Positions 12,591 through 23,185 of a stretch of 64,000 nucleotides of DNA are shown here, one piece after another. The stretch's first letter is position 1, and the number at the start of each line of letters is the position of its first letter. The notes beneath the pieces were generated by a model that saw only the letters and a list, made by a program, of their open reading frames with translations, was not told the DNA's origin and made no database searches. Origin of the DNA: Undaria pinnatifida. Lineage: Eukaryota; Sar; Phaeophyceae; Laminariales; Alariaceae. Location: contig JABAKD010000007.1 of the NCBI GenBank assembly GCA_012845835.1, forward strand, positions 8,600,723 through 8,664,722, read 5' to 3'. A program made the position numbers and the translations under genes.

Positions 12591-12665
12591 AGCAGCCGTG
12601 AAACTACTTTTTATGCACGTGTATTTTCCGCAACAGCAGGAGCAGCGGCTCGACAGCATCAAGCA
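12591..12665 (+). repeat. CAG-rich short dispersed repeat, copy 1
   Basis: A short block with TGTATTTTCCGCAACAGCAG followed by AGCAGCGGC closely resembles blocks at about 15,075-15,110 and 15,395-15,440. It is non-coding as far as can be seen. Confidence 0.4.
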
Positions 12666-12704
12666 GCATTTCCATGGTAATATTATGAACATAAATGCTG
12701 TAGA

Positions 12705-12810
12705 CTATATACGCGCGATCGGAGTATCACACACAGCTTGCAAAGATGAGTTTCGACAAAATATTCGATCTCACAGCTGGAATGTACTTTAATTTTTACA
12801 AGGTATAATA
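12705..12810 (-). repeat. Modular repeat family A, isolated head fragment
   Basis: The plus strand carries the reverse complement of the first 100 or so bases of the family head (GCGATCGGAGTATCACACAC through CTCACAGCTGG), followed by an AT-rich stretch. No other modules are present, so this is a truncated copy or an independent insertion of the head. Confidence 0.75.
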
Positions 12811-12963
12811 TAATATACGTCACGATCCTAATATATAGATTATTGTTCATAAAAAAATGATACTTTGCTGATTGTAGTAGATTTCATTTTGAAAAAACGA
12901 TGTATTACATCAACCTTGATATACGTGTTACTTAGGCCATTTCTTATACAACCCAATGGGTCG

Positions 12964-12985
12964 GTCGAAAACGGCCGTTTTCGAC
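12964..12985. repeat. Perfect 22-bp palindrome near the outer end
   Basis: The half-site is GTCGAAAACGG and the second half is its exact complement. The right end of the element has a mutated form of the same palindrome at about 14,286-14,308. Confidence 0.9.
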
Positions 12986-13071
12986 TGAAGCTCAAATCAA
13001 GCCTTCTTATACAGTCGAAAAAGAGCTTTTTCGACTCACCTTTTTTCGACTGAGTTTTCTGACTGGGGGAC

Positions 13072-13101
13072 CCAGTCGAAAAACTTCACTTTTTCGACTG
13101 G
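13072..13101. repeat. Perfect hairpin with 12-bp arms
   Basis: The left arm is CCAGTCGAAAAA, the loop CTTCAC and the right arm TTTTTCGACTGG. A third related hairpin with 11-bp arms lies at about 13,014-13,037. Confidence 0.9.
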
Positions 13102-13258
13102 ATCTGTCAGTCAAAATACTAGGTCGAAAAAGTTTATCACCTGTTTTTTTGAACCCATCGCATGGCTCATCCCACCACAAAACACGCACCCACAGACCCA
13201 CACACTCATACCACACCGGCCTGGACCTGGCACATCGTAGACTGACTCCCGATTTCAC

Positions 13259-13436
13259 GTTTATATGTTTCTGGTGGAGGCATGAATTGCGTCAGCTGTG
13301 ATATATGCGTGTATCACCTTGGGTTGTGTGTGTGTTTTCCCTGGGGTATTCCTCAGCTCCAGAGTGACTGGAGCCTGTCCTGTGACCACGGACTTGATTA
13401 TGCGAGTTAATGTGAGAACAACAACAACAACAACCA
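13259..13436 (+). repeat. Inner inverted repeat, left arm
   Basis: This arm starts with TATATGTTTCTGGTGGAGGC and ends with TGTGAGAACAACAACAAC. Its reverse complement recurs at 13,750-13,922 with few differences, including the block GCATGAATTGCGTCAGCTGT. Confidence 0.85.
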
Positions 13437-13570
13437 GACACCACACACCCATACCAGGTACCGCACAGCAGTATCATACAACAGCGCCGACGCTGCGTTG
13501 GCTATCATTGCTGTGGCTTGTCGCCGCTAGTCAGCGTGGTGCACTCCTAGCTCCGCTCGCCAGCAGCGTC

Positions 13571-13749
<179 letters not shown>

Positions 13750-13764
<15 letters not shown>

Positions 13765-13922
13765 CTCACCCTAACTCAAATAACCAAGTCCGTGATCACA
13801 GGACAAGCTCCAGGCACTCTGGAGCTGAGGAGTACTCCAGGGAAACAACACAAACAACCCAAGGTGCTACACGCATATATCACAGCTGACGCAATTCATG
13901 CCTCCACGAGGAACATATAAAA
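13750..13922 (-). repeat. Inner inverted repeat, right arm
   Basis: The reverse complement of 13,259-13,436, ending with GCAATTCATGCCTCCACGAG and an AT-rich tail. Confidence 0.85.
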
Positions 13923-14394
13923 ATAAATTCGTGGGTATCACACGACAACAGTAGTAGCGCGCGTTATCGATGCCATTTTGCCAATAACAGCTACGCCTGC
14001 TGTAGCTTTGTCGGCTCTCGGCTGAGTGCATTGCCACGAACGTAGCATTGGCGGCTTTCTGCTAAGCCCAACGCCACCAACCCGCTTGGACGAGGGTCTG
14101 TCGCGCGTGAAGCACGCGTTTCTCGCGAAGAACGCGCGAAGCACAGAGTTGCCAAACGATTTTCCAGTGCCATACAGCAGTACTCCCTCACACCAACCGC
14201 CTCTAGGAAAAGCACAAAAACTATCAATTTGACTCGACTGACGATAAGTTGAAGGACCAGAAGAGTCCAGTCGAAAGAAAGTCCAGTCGAAAAGGGCCGT
14301 TTGCGACTCGCGGAATCCGACTGTATAAGAAATTGCATTAAGACGTCAATAACTGCACATCATGATTCGTTGCAGGATTAATGTCCATTATTGC

Positions 14395-14520
14395 TAGTGA
14401 TTATTGTTTAAGTTGTGAAAAAGCTAGGTTATAAACGGGCGACCGGTGAATTACGCAGCCTGCAAAAATATTCACAAAGATTATTATCGACCCTAAATTT
14501 CTCAAGCTCACACCTGAACC
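14395..14520 (-). repeat. Divergent relative of the modular-repeat head, second copy
   Basis: It shares with 4,285-4,375 the order GGGCGA, TACGCAGC(C/T)TGCAAA, ATCGACC(G/C)TAAATT and a CACA(G/C)CTGAA end. It is further diverged from family A, with a short internal duplication (CACAAAGATTATT). Confidence 0.4.
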
Positions 14521-14869
14521 GTGTTACGAGTGTATTTTTTTTTTGCATTTGTGCACACGACAATATTTTCCATTAGCCTTGAGCCGGTACGTAAATAACA
14601 AGAACATGACGGGGGGAATTCAAAATGAAAACGAGAATCGGATAATGTACACTCCGAGGTTCGAACCCAACGGTATAAAAACAAGAAACCGACTTCAAAA
14701 AAAGATTAAAGTCACCGCTACTCGCGGCTAACAATGAACAATCGTTTGGGGCGACCCTTCAAACTACTGTTGAACGACTACTACTGGAACAGCATTTTAT
14801 GTTATTATTCGCTCGACTACGCACTTGGCATTTGGCAACAGAAATTTTGGCAAAAAAAAGAAATGCAGG

Positions 14870-15075
14870 ACCTGTCACGACACGAAGCGAGAAGGCCCGA
14901 GGCCACACCCCTCGCAGAGTCGGGAGTGGCGAGCAAGGTAGGGCAAGTCTATGAAACAGCGCGCCGAGAAGTTGATCCCATCTCGTGTTTACTCAAAGAC
15001 GGCTTAAAGCTGGTCATTATTGGGCTTTTCCGTCGCTGCGATGACATGGTCTACGTATTTATACGTGTACTATTA
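14870..15075 (+). repeat. Diverged duplication, copy 1
   Basis: CGACACGAAGCG followed by a Cys-free GC-rich stretch, GGCGAGCAAG and ACAGCGCGCCGAGAAGTTGA matches 16,085-16,200 (CGACACGAAGCG, GGAGCAAG and ACAGCGCGTCAAGAGGTAGA). A 154-codon plus frame at 14,734-15,198 runs through it but has no recognisable motif. Confidence 0.45.
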
Positions 15076-15490
15076 TACATGTATTTTCAACAACAGCAAG
15101 CAGCAGCGGCAGTTCAACGTCAAACGCAAGCCAGTATAAATAAGTATAGCAACAGCGGTAGCAACGGCGTACAACCATTATGTTGGTGTGACAGGTAAAT
15201 TCAACCACAAACAGCATGCTGCAGGAGCAGCAGCAGCACCACCAGTACGACAAACAGCAAGCAGTATTGAGTGGAATGTGCATACATGATTGTATGCTCC
15301 ACTTGAGGCCGGTACCCGGTACCAGGTACGTATCTTACAGCATATACACAGTGTAACAGCAGCTGCCAGCAGCAAGAACGCCGCACAACGCACAACTTTT
15401 ATGTGCGTTCATATTCAGCAACGGCATGCTGCAGCAGCGGCATCACCACCACGGTACGACCAACAGCAAGCAGTGCACTGTATGTAATAT
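15060..15490 (+). repeat. CAG-rich duplicated block
   Basis: Two related halves of about 200 bases each start with a TGTATTTTCAACAACAGC or TTCATATTCAGCAACGGC block. Both end with a variant of TACGACAAACAGCAAGCAGT (15,245-15,264 and 15,460-15,479). The second half also holds GGTACCCGGTACCAGGTACG at 15,309-15,328. The coding-looking frames are runs of CAG-type codons. Confidence 0.5.
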
Positions 15491-15679
15491 ATGCATACAC
15501 GGCAACATATTCACTTTAATTTTGGTCGGCATCTGGTAATTTGGAACATAAGAAAGGGAGAGGCAATACAAACATAAACAACAGAAGGAGTAACATAAAG
15601 TTGCACGGACAACAAAGACAGGAAGGTCGAGACTCTCCTACACAAACAAACAGGACATGAAAAACACTGAAAAAGATAA

Positions 15680-15765
15680 AATTGCTAATAGCTATTACTT
15701 AGCAAGGGTCGAACCCGCGACTGATGAATACAGACAGTGAGGGTCTACCCTAGGTTCAGTTTGGG
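15680..15765 (-). other. tRNA-like remnant with perfect B box
   Basis: On the minus strand the sequence GCGGGTTCGACCCTTGC (15,703-15,719) forms a five-pair T stem with two G-T pairs and the canonical TTCGACC loop. The anticodon and D arms do not fold into an acceptable cloverleaf and the acceptor stem is missing, so it is a tRNA-derived relic or chance. Confidence 0.2.
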
Positions 15766-16084
15766 CCGGAACCTAGCACATACACAGCAAGAGAAAAAAG
15801 CAACCCAAATATGAATAAAAATACTTCAAAGGAAATTAAAATTGCAATGGTAAAAAATAAATATAAAGAACTCGAGACTTGAACGCAGACAAGAGGAACG
15901 AAAATATATATTTTGAATATCAAATGCAAAGATATAAGATTACAATCGTCGAACAGCCATGATACTACTGCTGTAACTGCATTTTTTTTTGCCAGGGACA
16001 TTTGGGAGTTTTGTACGTACGGCTCTGCGTTTGACATTTCGTAATAGATTTTTTCTTCAAAAGTGATATTTGCGTAGGCCTCCT

Positions 16085-16260
16085 CGACACGAAGCGTGCA
16101 CGAACGACGCCAGCCCCCGCAGTGTCGCGAGATTGGAGCAAGCTGAGGGATCTCCGGGCAACAGCGCGTCAAGAGGTAGACCTCATTTCGAGTTATCCCC
16201 ACGACAACTCGAAACAGGGTGTAAATCGGAGCCTCGGCCGTGCTCGTGCCGGGGCCAACT
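16085..16260 (+). repeat. Diverged duplication, copy 2
   Basis: The counterpart of 14,870-15,075. A 171-codon minus-strand frame (15,756-16,271) overlaps it and runs into a hydrophobic, AT-rich stretch with no recognisable motif; I do not call it a gene. Confidence 0.4.
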
Positions 16261-17357
16261 TTTTTTTGCATGTATTTTTTTAACGGGACAGCGTTACCGC
16301 TGTCACTGTGACGGTTTATTACCCGGCACAGCAGTGTACCAACGTACTGTAGGAGGAGCTCAATTATAAAATAAATATTACCTCACGGACCCGTGTAGGG
16401 GTCAGAGATTTCGACCACAGCAACGCACAGTATCTACTGTTGTCTTGCCAGCCCGCGCCTCAGAAGTATGAACACACAGCAGGGCGAGTACGTGTAGAAT
16501 TATGAATTGTAGCGAGGCTCCTTTTGACCCATTGCGGTAGAGTCAGCAGACGTCAGTACTCCAGTACTACTGCCGAAACATGCTACGGCGAAGGCGCGCT
16601 GTGTTTCAGAAGATTCCTCCCTTTAGAATCCCCGTATACCTCTCCGACCAAAAGACACAAACCCCTATCTTATCGAAACTGAAAATGGAACCCGATGACC
16701 AAACCCATACGATAGCCTCTGCAGTGTCACATGCAGTATGCTCACATATTTTTGCAAAACGAGAAGGGCATTCCGACGATTTCGGGTTAAGCCGGGCCCC
16801 GTACTCATAAAATGTACGTCGTATGGCCATGTGTTTCTGTACCTGTCGGAACAGGTGCGTTTTTGATAGTGCGGCCCTTTTTTTTTTCGTTCGTGTCGCC
16901 CAGCTCAGAGAAACGTGGCGTTGAGTCACTTCGTATGATCAGATTTTCGTCTTAGCTGCGTGCCTAAGGACCTCTTTCCCAGAAATAGCGTGTTTTGGCG
17001 ATCTGAAGTGGTATAGCAATGTTACCTATAGTATATTTGAAGTTGCCACAGAGATACTTGTACGACTAAACTCGTCCGGAATGAATTATTCGTGATTGTC
17101 GAACTCATCGTGGGCCTGCTGGCACGAGGCGTTCTGGTATTACGCCGATCTGGTTGCAACTCTAATGGGACCCTCGTACTAGATATTGTTCTATACTTGT
17201 CACAAGTTGCGTTCTTGTGGTCAATAAGCCGCTCCGGAATTTGCGTGTTTTTGGCGATAGTTAGAGTAATTTTTTCTGTATAGCATTTTTCAACAGAAGC
17301 ATACTGTTCCTACCATATTGCATCCTACAGGCAGAGATAACGCCTTACGCGAAGACC
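16261..17357. other. Stretch with no supported gene
   Basis: A 107-codon minus-strand frame at 16,606-16,929 is the best candidate, but I recognise nothing in it. The phrase GGAAT(G/T)...TTTTTGGCGAT recurs loosely near 16,990 and 17,235, hinting at an old internal duplication. Confidence 0.35.
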
Positions 17358-17600
17358 CGTGCTACGATAGAGGTAGCATTATAATTTATTTTTTTCTTGA
17401 TGACAAGGCTCCTTAACCCAAACTCGTCAGAAATAGGCTTTTTTTTGCGTGCCTCTCGTTGTGTACCTTCTGTAGGCCGTGTAGGGTTGTCATCCGGTGG
17501 CAGCTTTATTTTTCTCCCAAATCAGTTCTTGGGAGAGGTCTTCAGCTCCCGAATTAAGGAACCTCAGAAAAAGGTAGTGCACCTCTATCCTAGCGCGCGT
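17358..17600 (+). repeat. Dispersed repeat family B, copy 2
   Basis: It begins with CGTGCTACGATAGAGGTAGC, then GACAAGGCTCCTTAACC. After a variable part it has CTCCCAAATCAGTTCTTGGG, GAGAGGTCTTCAGCTCCC and AACCTCAGAAAAAGGTAGTG. The order and spacing match 2,030-2,275, and the second half matches 39,490-39,600. Confidence 0.5.
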
Positions 17601-18288
17601 CCAAAAAGTCATTTGTTGTCAACCACATGTTCATACAATTATCGTGTCACATGTGGACGAAGAGTACACCCAAGACTTTTTACTTTTGCACTGCTGCCAG
17701 TTCACTAACACGCTTGGTTCAACCCAAACATTATCTCAGAGAAGGTAAGCTTTAAATATCATTCTGCCATACTATGGTAACCCTGGAAAACCTACGAGTT
17801 CTGGCGCCACCGGTGTTGTTTAACGTCGAACATCGTCGACAACGCCAATCATTGGCATGCCGACCGCTGCCTTCCTCTAACAAAACCCCGCGTTCCTTGT
17901 GGCACGATTTCCGCCGTGTGGTTGTGCGGGTTTAGGGATGCAGAATGACCAAAATGCAGGCATGTCTTTCTGGCATGCAAACGCAAAAAGCGGCGCGGTT
18001 TCGTGATATGCTGTTAATACAATATTACTGGCCTTAACTTAAGCTTTCTTCACTTATAATAAAATAACACGTAACAGCTATGATGTTGAAGGTATATCTC
18101 TTTCCGTGGGGCATTTTTTCGTAGGGCACTGTTATGCTGTTATACTGGAAATGCGGTTGCTGCTGGGCAAAAGATATACTTTACAATATAGTGGGAAAAC
18201 ACATCGGGAAAAAACATGAGGTGTTGCTGTATGGCTGTCGCGGCGTCTTAAACGTATCACTGTGACCTGTTGATGCCCCCAAACGCAT
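17601..18288. other. Stretch with no supported gene
   Basis: Mixed AT-rich sequence without an open frame of note. Confidence 0.4.
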
Positions 18289-18299
18289 TCATATTGTCG

Positions 18300-18735
18300 A
18301 CCTTGTCCCCGCCAGGCGCTTCCACGACAAACAGAACATCAAAATTGTTTCTCTGGGACTAAAAACCGTATGAAGGCTACAATCACGCACGTAGCCGTTC
18401 CTTCTCTCGAGTGTGCTCCCGCCACGTTGTGCGAGCAGGATCGAACATGGACAACGGCCCCTACCTGCTGTGGACAATACCGCCGATAGCGACCCTTGTG
18501 GCGGCGTACCAAGACATCCTCTATTCGTAATATTTTTCGTTTGAAGTCTCAGATTGTTCGTTCTATCGTGCTGATACATGTCGATTTGTCCCTCAAAATA
18601 GACATTGTTATGGCTTAATGTTGAACGCCGACCGGGCATTGGCGACAGGTTTTTTGCACCCAAGCAGTCTAAGCAGGAAGGAGTTTGAGGCGGATGTGGC
18701 TTGTTGTCTACTCCTTTCTGGACACCAAGTTTCAT
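18300..18735 (-). pseudogene. Possible reverse-transcriptase relic
   Basis: A 148-codon minus-strand frame contains TPPQGSLSAVLS, resembling the (P)QG(S/V)LSPLL block of non-LTR retrotransposon reverse transcriptases. About 35 residues later comes NGYVRDC, where a Y-x-DD box would be expected. The DD is absent and the surrounding similarity is thin. If real it is an old, inactive fragment; chance remains quite possible. Confidence 0.22.
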
Positions 18736-21712
18736 CCTTAGTGAAGGGGGGTAGGATTGTACGTGCTCTTCACTTGCTCAATGTAATATGTCGAGGGCAT
18801 GCCGGTCTAACGTACATACAACCTTGTGACACTCGAATGTGTTTTGGATGTAATCGACCAACCGCTCAACACATGTATGCCTGGCTCCACGTGTTGCTCT
18901 TGTTTTTCGCGATATCTAGAACGGCGGGGACGAACGCAAGCACTGGCTAGTGTGCGCAATTGCATGGCATTACACGAGCGCCTGTGACCACCGGTATACC
19001 CTCCCAGTCTGAAATGCACTCACAACTACTGGTAAAATGGTTAATAGTAACGCCTTGAAGCACAGCTGCCAATGTACCGCTGTTGCAGTAGTACTGGTGC
19101 AAACTATACTGGCTTCGTCGCTGCGAGACGGCTGCTTTCGAGCACCAGCTCCTCCGCTGTCTTTTACGGTGAGGTGTGTGCGTTCTTGTACGATCACACC
19201 GCACGCTCCACATAAAGAAGCGCACGTACATGCACATACTGACAGAGGCACCTTCCGCCGCCGTGACAATGGAAAGGGTCCGAAGCGCGGCTACTACTGT
19301 AGCATCGTGAATGTCACAAGCACGGAGCCTGCAGGGCCATGTGATATGTAGCAGTGCGCCGTAAAGACTCAAACAAGAATGGGTTTATATGGCCCTTTGA
19401 TGCTGCTGTATGCTGCTTCGTGTACCTGGTACGAGGTTCGATGATCTGTGTTACGGCATCCTCACCCAACAGCATAGCAGAAACTGCAGCATCTAGAAGT
19501 AGGCCGCAAAGTCAGTACCATCCAGGAGCAGCTAGCAGAAGGAGAAGCAAACACGTGGTTCCTATATTATTATGTTATGGATCGTTTTTCCGGCAAAAAA
19601 ACTTAAAGTTTTGATCCTTCTTTTACCTACGCCCAAGTTGCGACCGCTCGTAACGAAGCCACCCCTCACTGCCCCCGCTATGGTCGTTCGATCGTCCACA
19701 CATGAACAAGTGCCGGAGACCGACCCCCGTGTATGCCGTGGTTTCTGTTCCTAAGAGTCCTAGGTTGCTGTCCAGCCAGCTGCGTAGAATTTCACCTTGT
19801 CCAAGCAGTTTGTTTTTTCTCAGGGGGATATTTGCTCTAATTGAAATCATATTTCACCTCAATTTTAAGAGGAAAAAAAATTGAAAATGAATCTCGTATC
19901 TTCCTTCTGTGTGTGTCTCTTTCTTCACCCAGCTCTTGCGGACTGTTCAAAAAATAACAAAAAGTCTTCGTACCAGATACCGGCAAGCAAGCCGCAGGCG
20001 AGAAGCGAGAGCGCGGAGACCCACTCGTACCAAACTGCTGTGTATTTCAAAGCGTCGATCTGTCTAAAGCACTACACAGAGCAAGACTATCCCCACCCGC
20101 TTGGCACGGCAGCGGCCTTGGTAGTTCAAGACCGATGCTGCGAGGTTTTGGCCGTGTGGGGGGCGATAGCTTCCGTATTCTCGATCGGCGCGAGCTGGCT
20201 TCCATCCAAAGCGACCTGTCGTTCTCGTGTTCCCCTCAACGCCACCAAAGTTTGATTATTCTTTGAGAACCTCAAAGACGGCTTGACCTCCACACACACG
20301 GCAACACACCTCTTATTTTTTGGGGTGCGCCGGCAACATGAGCAGTATACATACGAGGCTGCTTGTATTCAGACATGGCGGGCCCGGTAGCTACCGCAGT
20401 CGTCAACGACGTAGGGTGATCTCTCAGGAAGAAACTCAATGCTACCCCGCATGTCACTGAAGAACCCAGCAGCTTGACTCAGCATTTTCCGAATAACGGA
20501 TTTGGCTCAAAAAGCACACGCTGGAAAAACCAGGCCTTACCCGCGTGCTGCAGCGGCGAAGTATGACGGGCACCAGGCGCCATACGCTTCTGAGTTTCAA
20601 TGAAGAGCCCGTTGTCTGCCCTAGTCGTGTTTGCTCTCTGCTGCTGCTATTGCTCGCCAAAAGCAAAATTATCAAGTAAGTCCCATGTCACAGCGACCGG
20701 GCTACCCGCACTGCTGTAGACTCAACTGAAGTTGTTTCGTGAGGTAGACTTTACCAAACCAATCCGAATCACTCTGATTTTTTCGCTGCGAAATTTTGCG
20801 GTGCGACCTACTCCGGTCAAAATTTCCAAGCTAACGCACAATTTTCCTGATTTTACTTCTACGTGGAAACCCTACATTACAAGCTTCTCCTTCAGGATCG
20901 AGGTTGACATGGTGTCCGCGGGCATCGCAAGTCGAAAAGGGCGAACGCAGGTGTTCCAATCGTGTATACATGAATTAGTGTCTGTTGGCTGCTGCTGTAT
21001 CTTTCGTTTGCCTCTGACGAGGTCCGATGCTGTGTGTGTCATATTTGCTGCCTTGGAGGTGAGCATGTCACCGTCGTAGTTGACCTCCTAGTGATTCTGT
21101 GCATCAACAAAACACGGAGACCGTGACTGGCCCTAAGCCCAGAGCTTGGAGCACGGCTGCCGTTGCGGCATTGCTGCTATCCGACTTGTGTACAGCTGAA
21201 TACATACCTGATACTGTTTTACTGATGTCGTGGCTGCGAGACTCAGCGGCTGCTTTTGAAAATAACAAAACTCCGCTCTTCTCGACCGCTTTGTGTATCT
21301 ATGACCTATGAGAACACACGCTCCGTTATACATGGATACATAATCGAGCGCACACATAGAAGCACTATCCGTGGCTGTCACAAAAGAGTGCTGACAGAGG
21401 GTGTAGAACCAGCACTGATGGTGTTTTATAGCGGGTGAGAAAGCGGAAAGAACTATTTTTTCACGGTGAACACGGAGCAGGCGTTTTTTTGTCAAGACCC
21501 CACATGCTTCGTGGTTTTTCATTGACCAGCTCCTTTCAGCGATGCGGAAAGCGACGCCTGATAAAACAAGAGCCCGTTCAGAGGGGTTGAGTGCCCAGAG
21601 CACCGCCACAGGGCTCGGCCGGTATTCCGACATGCCTCCTGATGTACCTACGATCCCCTTGCTGGCCCCGCAGCCGAAATTGGGAGAAGAAACTCTCGGC
21701 CGCCTCACAACA
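18736..21712. other. Stretch with no supported gene; contains a diverged duplication
   Basis: The segments 19,053-19,220 and 21,144-21,365 share an ordered series of short blocks (CTTG(A/G)AGCAC(A/G)GCTGCC, a GCTGCGAGAC block, a CGGCTGCTTT block and a CGCTC block), as expected of an old duplication about 2.1 kb apart. Open frames such as 20,732-21,079 plus and 21,133-21,708 minus have no motif that I recognise. Confidence 0.4.
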
Positions 21713-21717
21713 GGACC

Positions 21718-21828
21718 CTATTACGGAGGACGATAATAAATAGGACCAAATACTGTTAGTAAAAATATTTGAATATATAGGTTTTTGTGTCCACCGTTGG
21801 TCCTATTTACTAGGGTCCACCGTAATAG
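21718..21828. mobile_element. 111-bp fold-back MITE
   Basis: The left arm 21,718-21,749 (CTATTACGG...TAGGACCAA) and the right arm 21,797-21,828 are reverse complements over 32 bases, with a few mismatches in the middle. They enclose a 47-base AT-rich loop. No coding capacity. The size and AT-rich core fit a miniature inverted-repeat element; the family cannot be named. Confidence 0.7.
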
Positions 21829-22439
21829 AAGAGAAACGAGTGCGCGTTTTACATGGGTACATATTATTGAATCATGTACGGGTCGTTTCAGGGACATGGT
21901 CAAGTTTTTTGTTGTTTAGTCATTGCCAACAGTCAATGAGTGGAAACAGTGATATGGTTGTTTTGTTTTGTTGTTAGAAAGAGCGTTCGTTGTTTTCACT
22001 TATTATTAGTGTGTTTGCGAAAGTACGTTTTTAGAAATTTACTCGTTCAAAAATTGTTCCGAAGGTAAGGTTTGCGGTAAATTTCTGAACAAAAGGCAAA
22101 AATGTACTTCATCGAAGGTAGGTTTTGATCAAAAGTTGCGGTAAATTTTGTCTCTCTGTTTTATTGGCCTACAACGCACCGAGCATTTGTCCGAGGCAGA
22201 ACGCCTCTGCAAGGGCCTAATAGTGCCCCAACCACGGGACAAACAGGACAAGCACCGCTGTTTGCACAGCAGCAGCACAAGCAACGAACCCACGGAGGAT
22301 GGAGAGGGTAGTACCCTGAGCACGACGCGCAGGCGTAACATCAGAGATATGCAGCAGGCCGGTGATGAACCGTCTGTTGCTGCCCTCTGCGTCAGTGACC
22401 AAGGGTTCAGCGCTTGCTGCAAGCTGTGGTGAACTTCTC

Positions 22440-22784
22440 GCAGCTGGCGGAGTCGAACGCACGCGGAGAGGAGCCTCAACGCAGAGAGCGACACCACGCG
22501 CCTTGATTGCGGCTATCGTGTGCCGCATCTGGCAGGATAGGACTCGTATCGGTCCATCTGTGCGACAGCAGCCACCGCGCTTCTCCAACATCACCGCGAC
22601 TGAAGCGTGGCATGACTTTTGGTTTAGGGCAGAGGAGCGGAAACTCCTCTGCTGCCCTAAACCGCTGCGTGCACTGCGGATTCTTCGCAGGGTGGTGCTG
22701 CGCAATAACAGGTCCACGTTCCATGGGGAAACTGCGCTTTGCCTTCCCTTCCGTCGCATGAGGAAGGCGTTGCTCTGCTTGTAG
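22440..22784 (+). pseudogene. Possible N-terminal remnant of a PIF/Harbinger-like transposase
   Basis: Within the element, a plus-strand frame contains FSNITATEAWHDFWFRAEE followed by a Leu/Pro segment and GETALCLPFRRMRKAL. This resembles the region before the DDE core in PIF/Harbinger-type transposases (F-x-N-I, a FRF(R/S) helix, then G-EAL-x2-LLRRL). The catalytic core is absent, and the five-base flanking duplication does not match the three-base TWA preference of that superfamily. The call is therefore tentative. Confidence 0.28.
22621..22663. repeat. Strong imperfect hairpin
   Basis: GGTTTAGGGCAG (22,621-22,632) is matched exactly by CTGCCCTAAACC (22,652-22,663). The stem is extended by AGGAG/CTCCT around a six-base loop with a three-base bulge. 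Confidence 0.85.
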
Positions 22785-22827
22785 CACGTGTAATGAGGTA
22801 GTCCCTGCTCACAAGGAGTTTTTTACG

Positions 22828-23185
22828 CGCGAGACAGACCGCCATACCTCTGATTTGTAGTCTGTTGGGTGCTTGCGTGTACCGTGTTCCAGGTGCTGCT
22901 GCACCTGAAACGAAAGGCTCGAGACTGGAGTACGTACAACGAGTACTCGTATCGTATAGTACTATACAGCAGTAACTCGTAATGCTGCTGCTGTACGTAT
23001 AGACAGACCCCCATACCTCTGATTTGTAGTCTGTTGGGTGCTTGCATGTATTATACCGTGTACCAGGTATGCTGCACCTGGAACGAGAGGCTCGAGAATG
23101 GAGTACGTACAGCGAGTACTCGTATATCGTATAATACTACGAGTACTCGTACTGCTGCTGTATGTACTCGTACGTATATTACAAT
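22828..23185 (+). repeat. Two-copy tandem repeat of about 175 bp
   Basis: Copies 22,828-23,000 and 23,001-23,185 each contain CCATACCTCTGATTTGTAGT and TGTTGGGTGCTTGC, a (C)CAGGT(G/A) block, GGCTCGAGA, and a GAGTACTCGTAT-rich end. Identity is high by eye, so the duplication is fairly recent. Confidence 0.8.
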
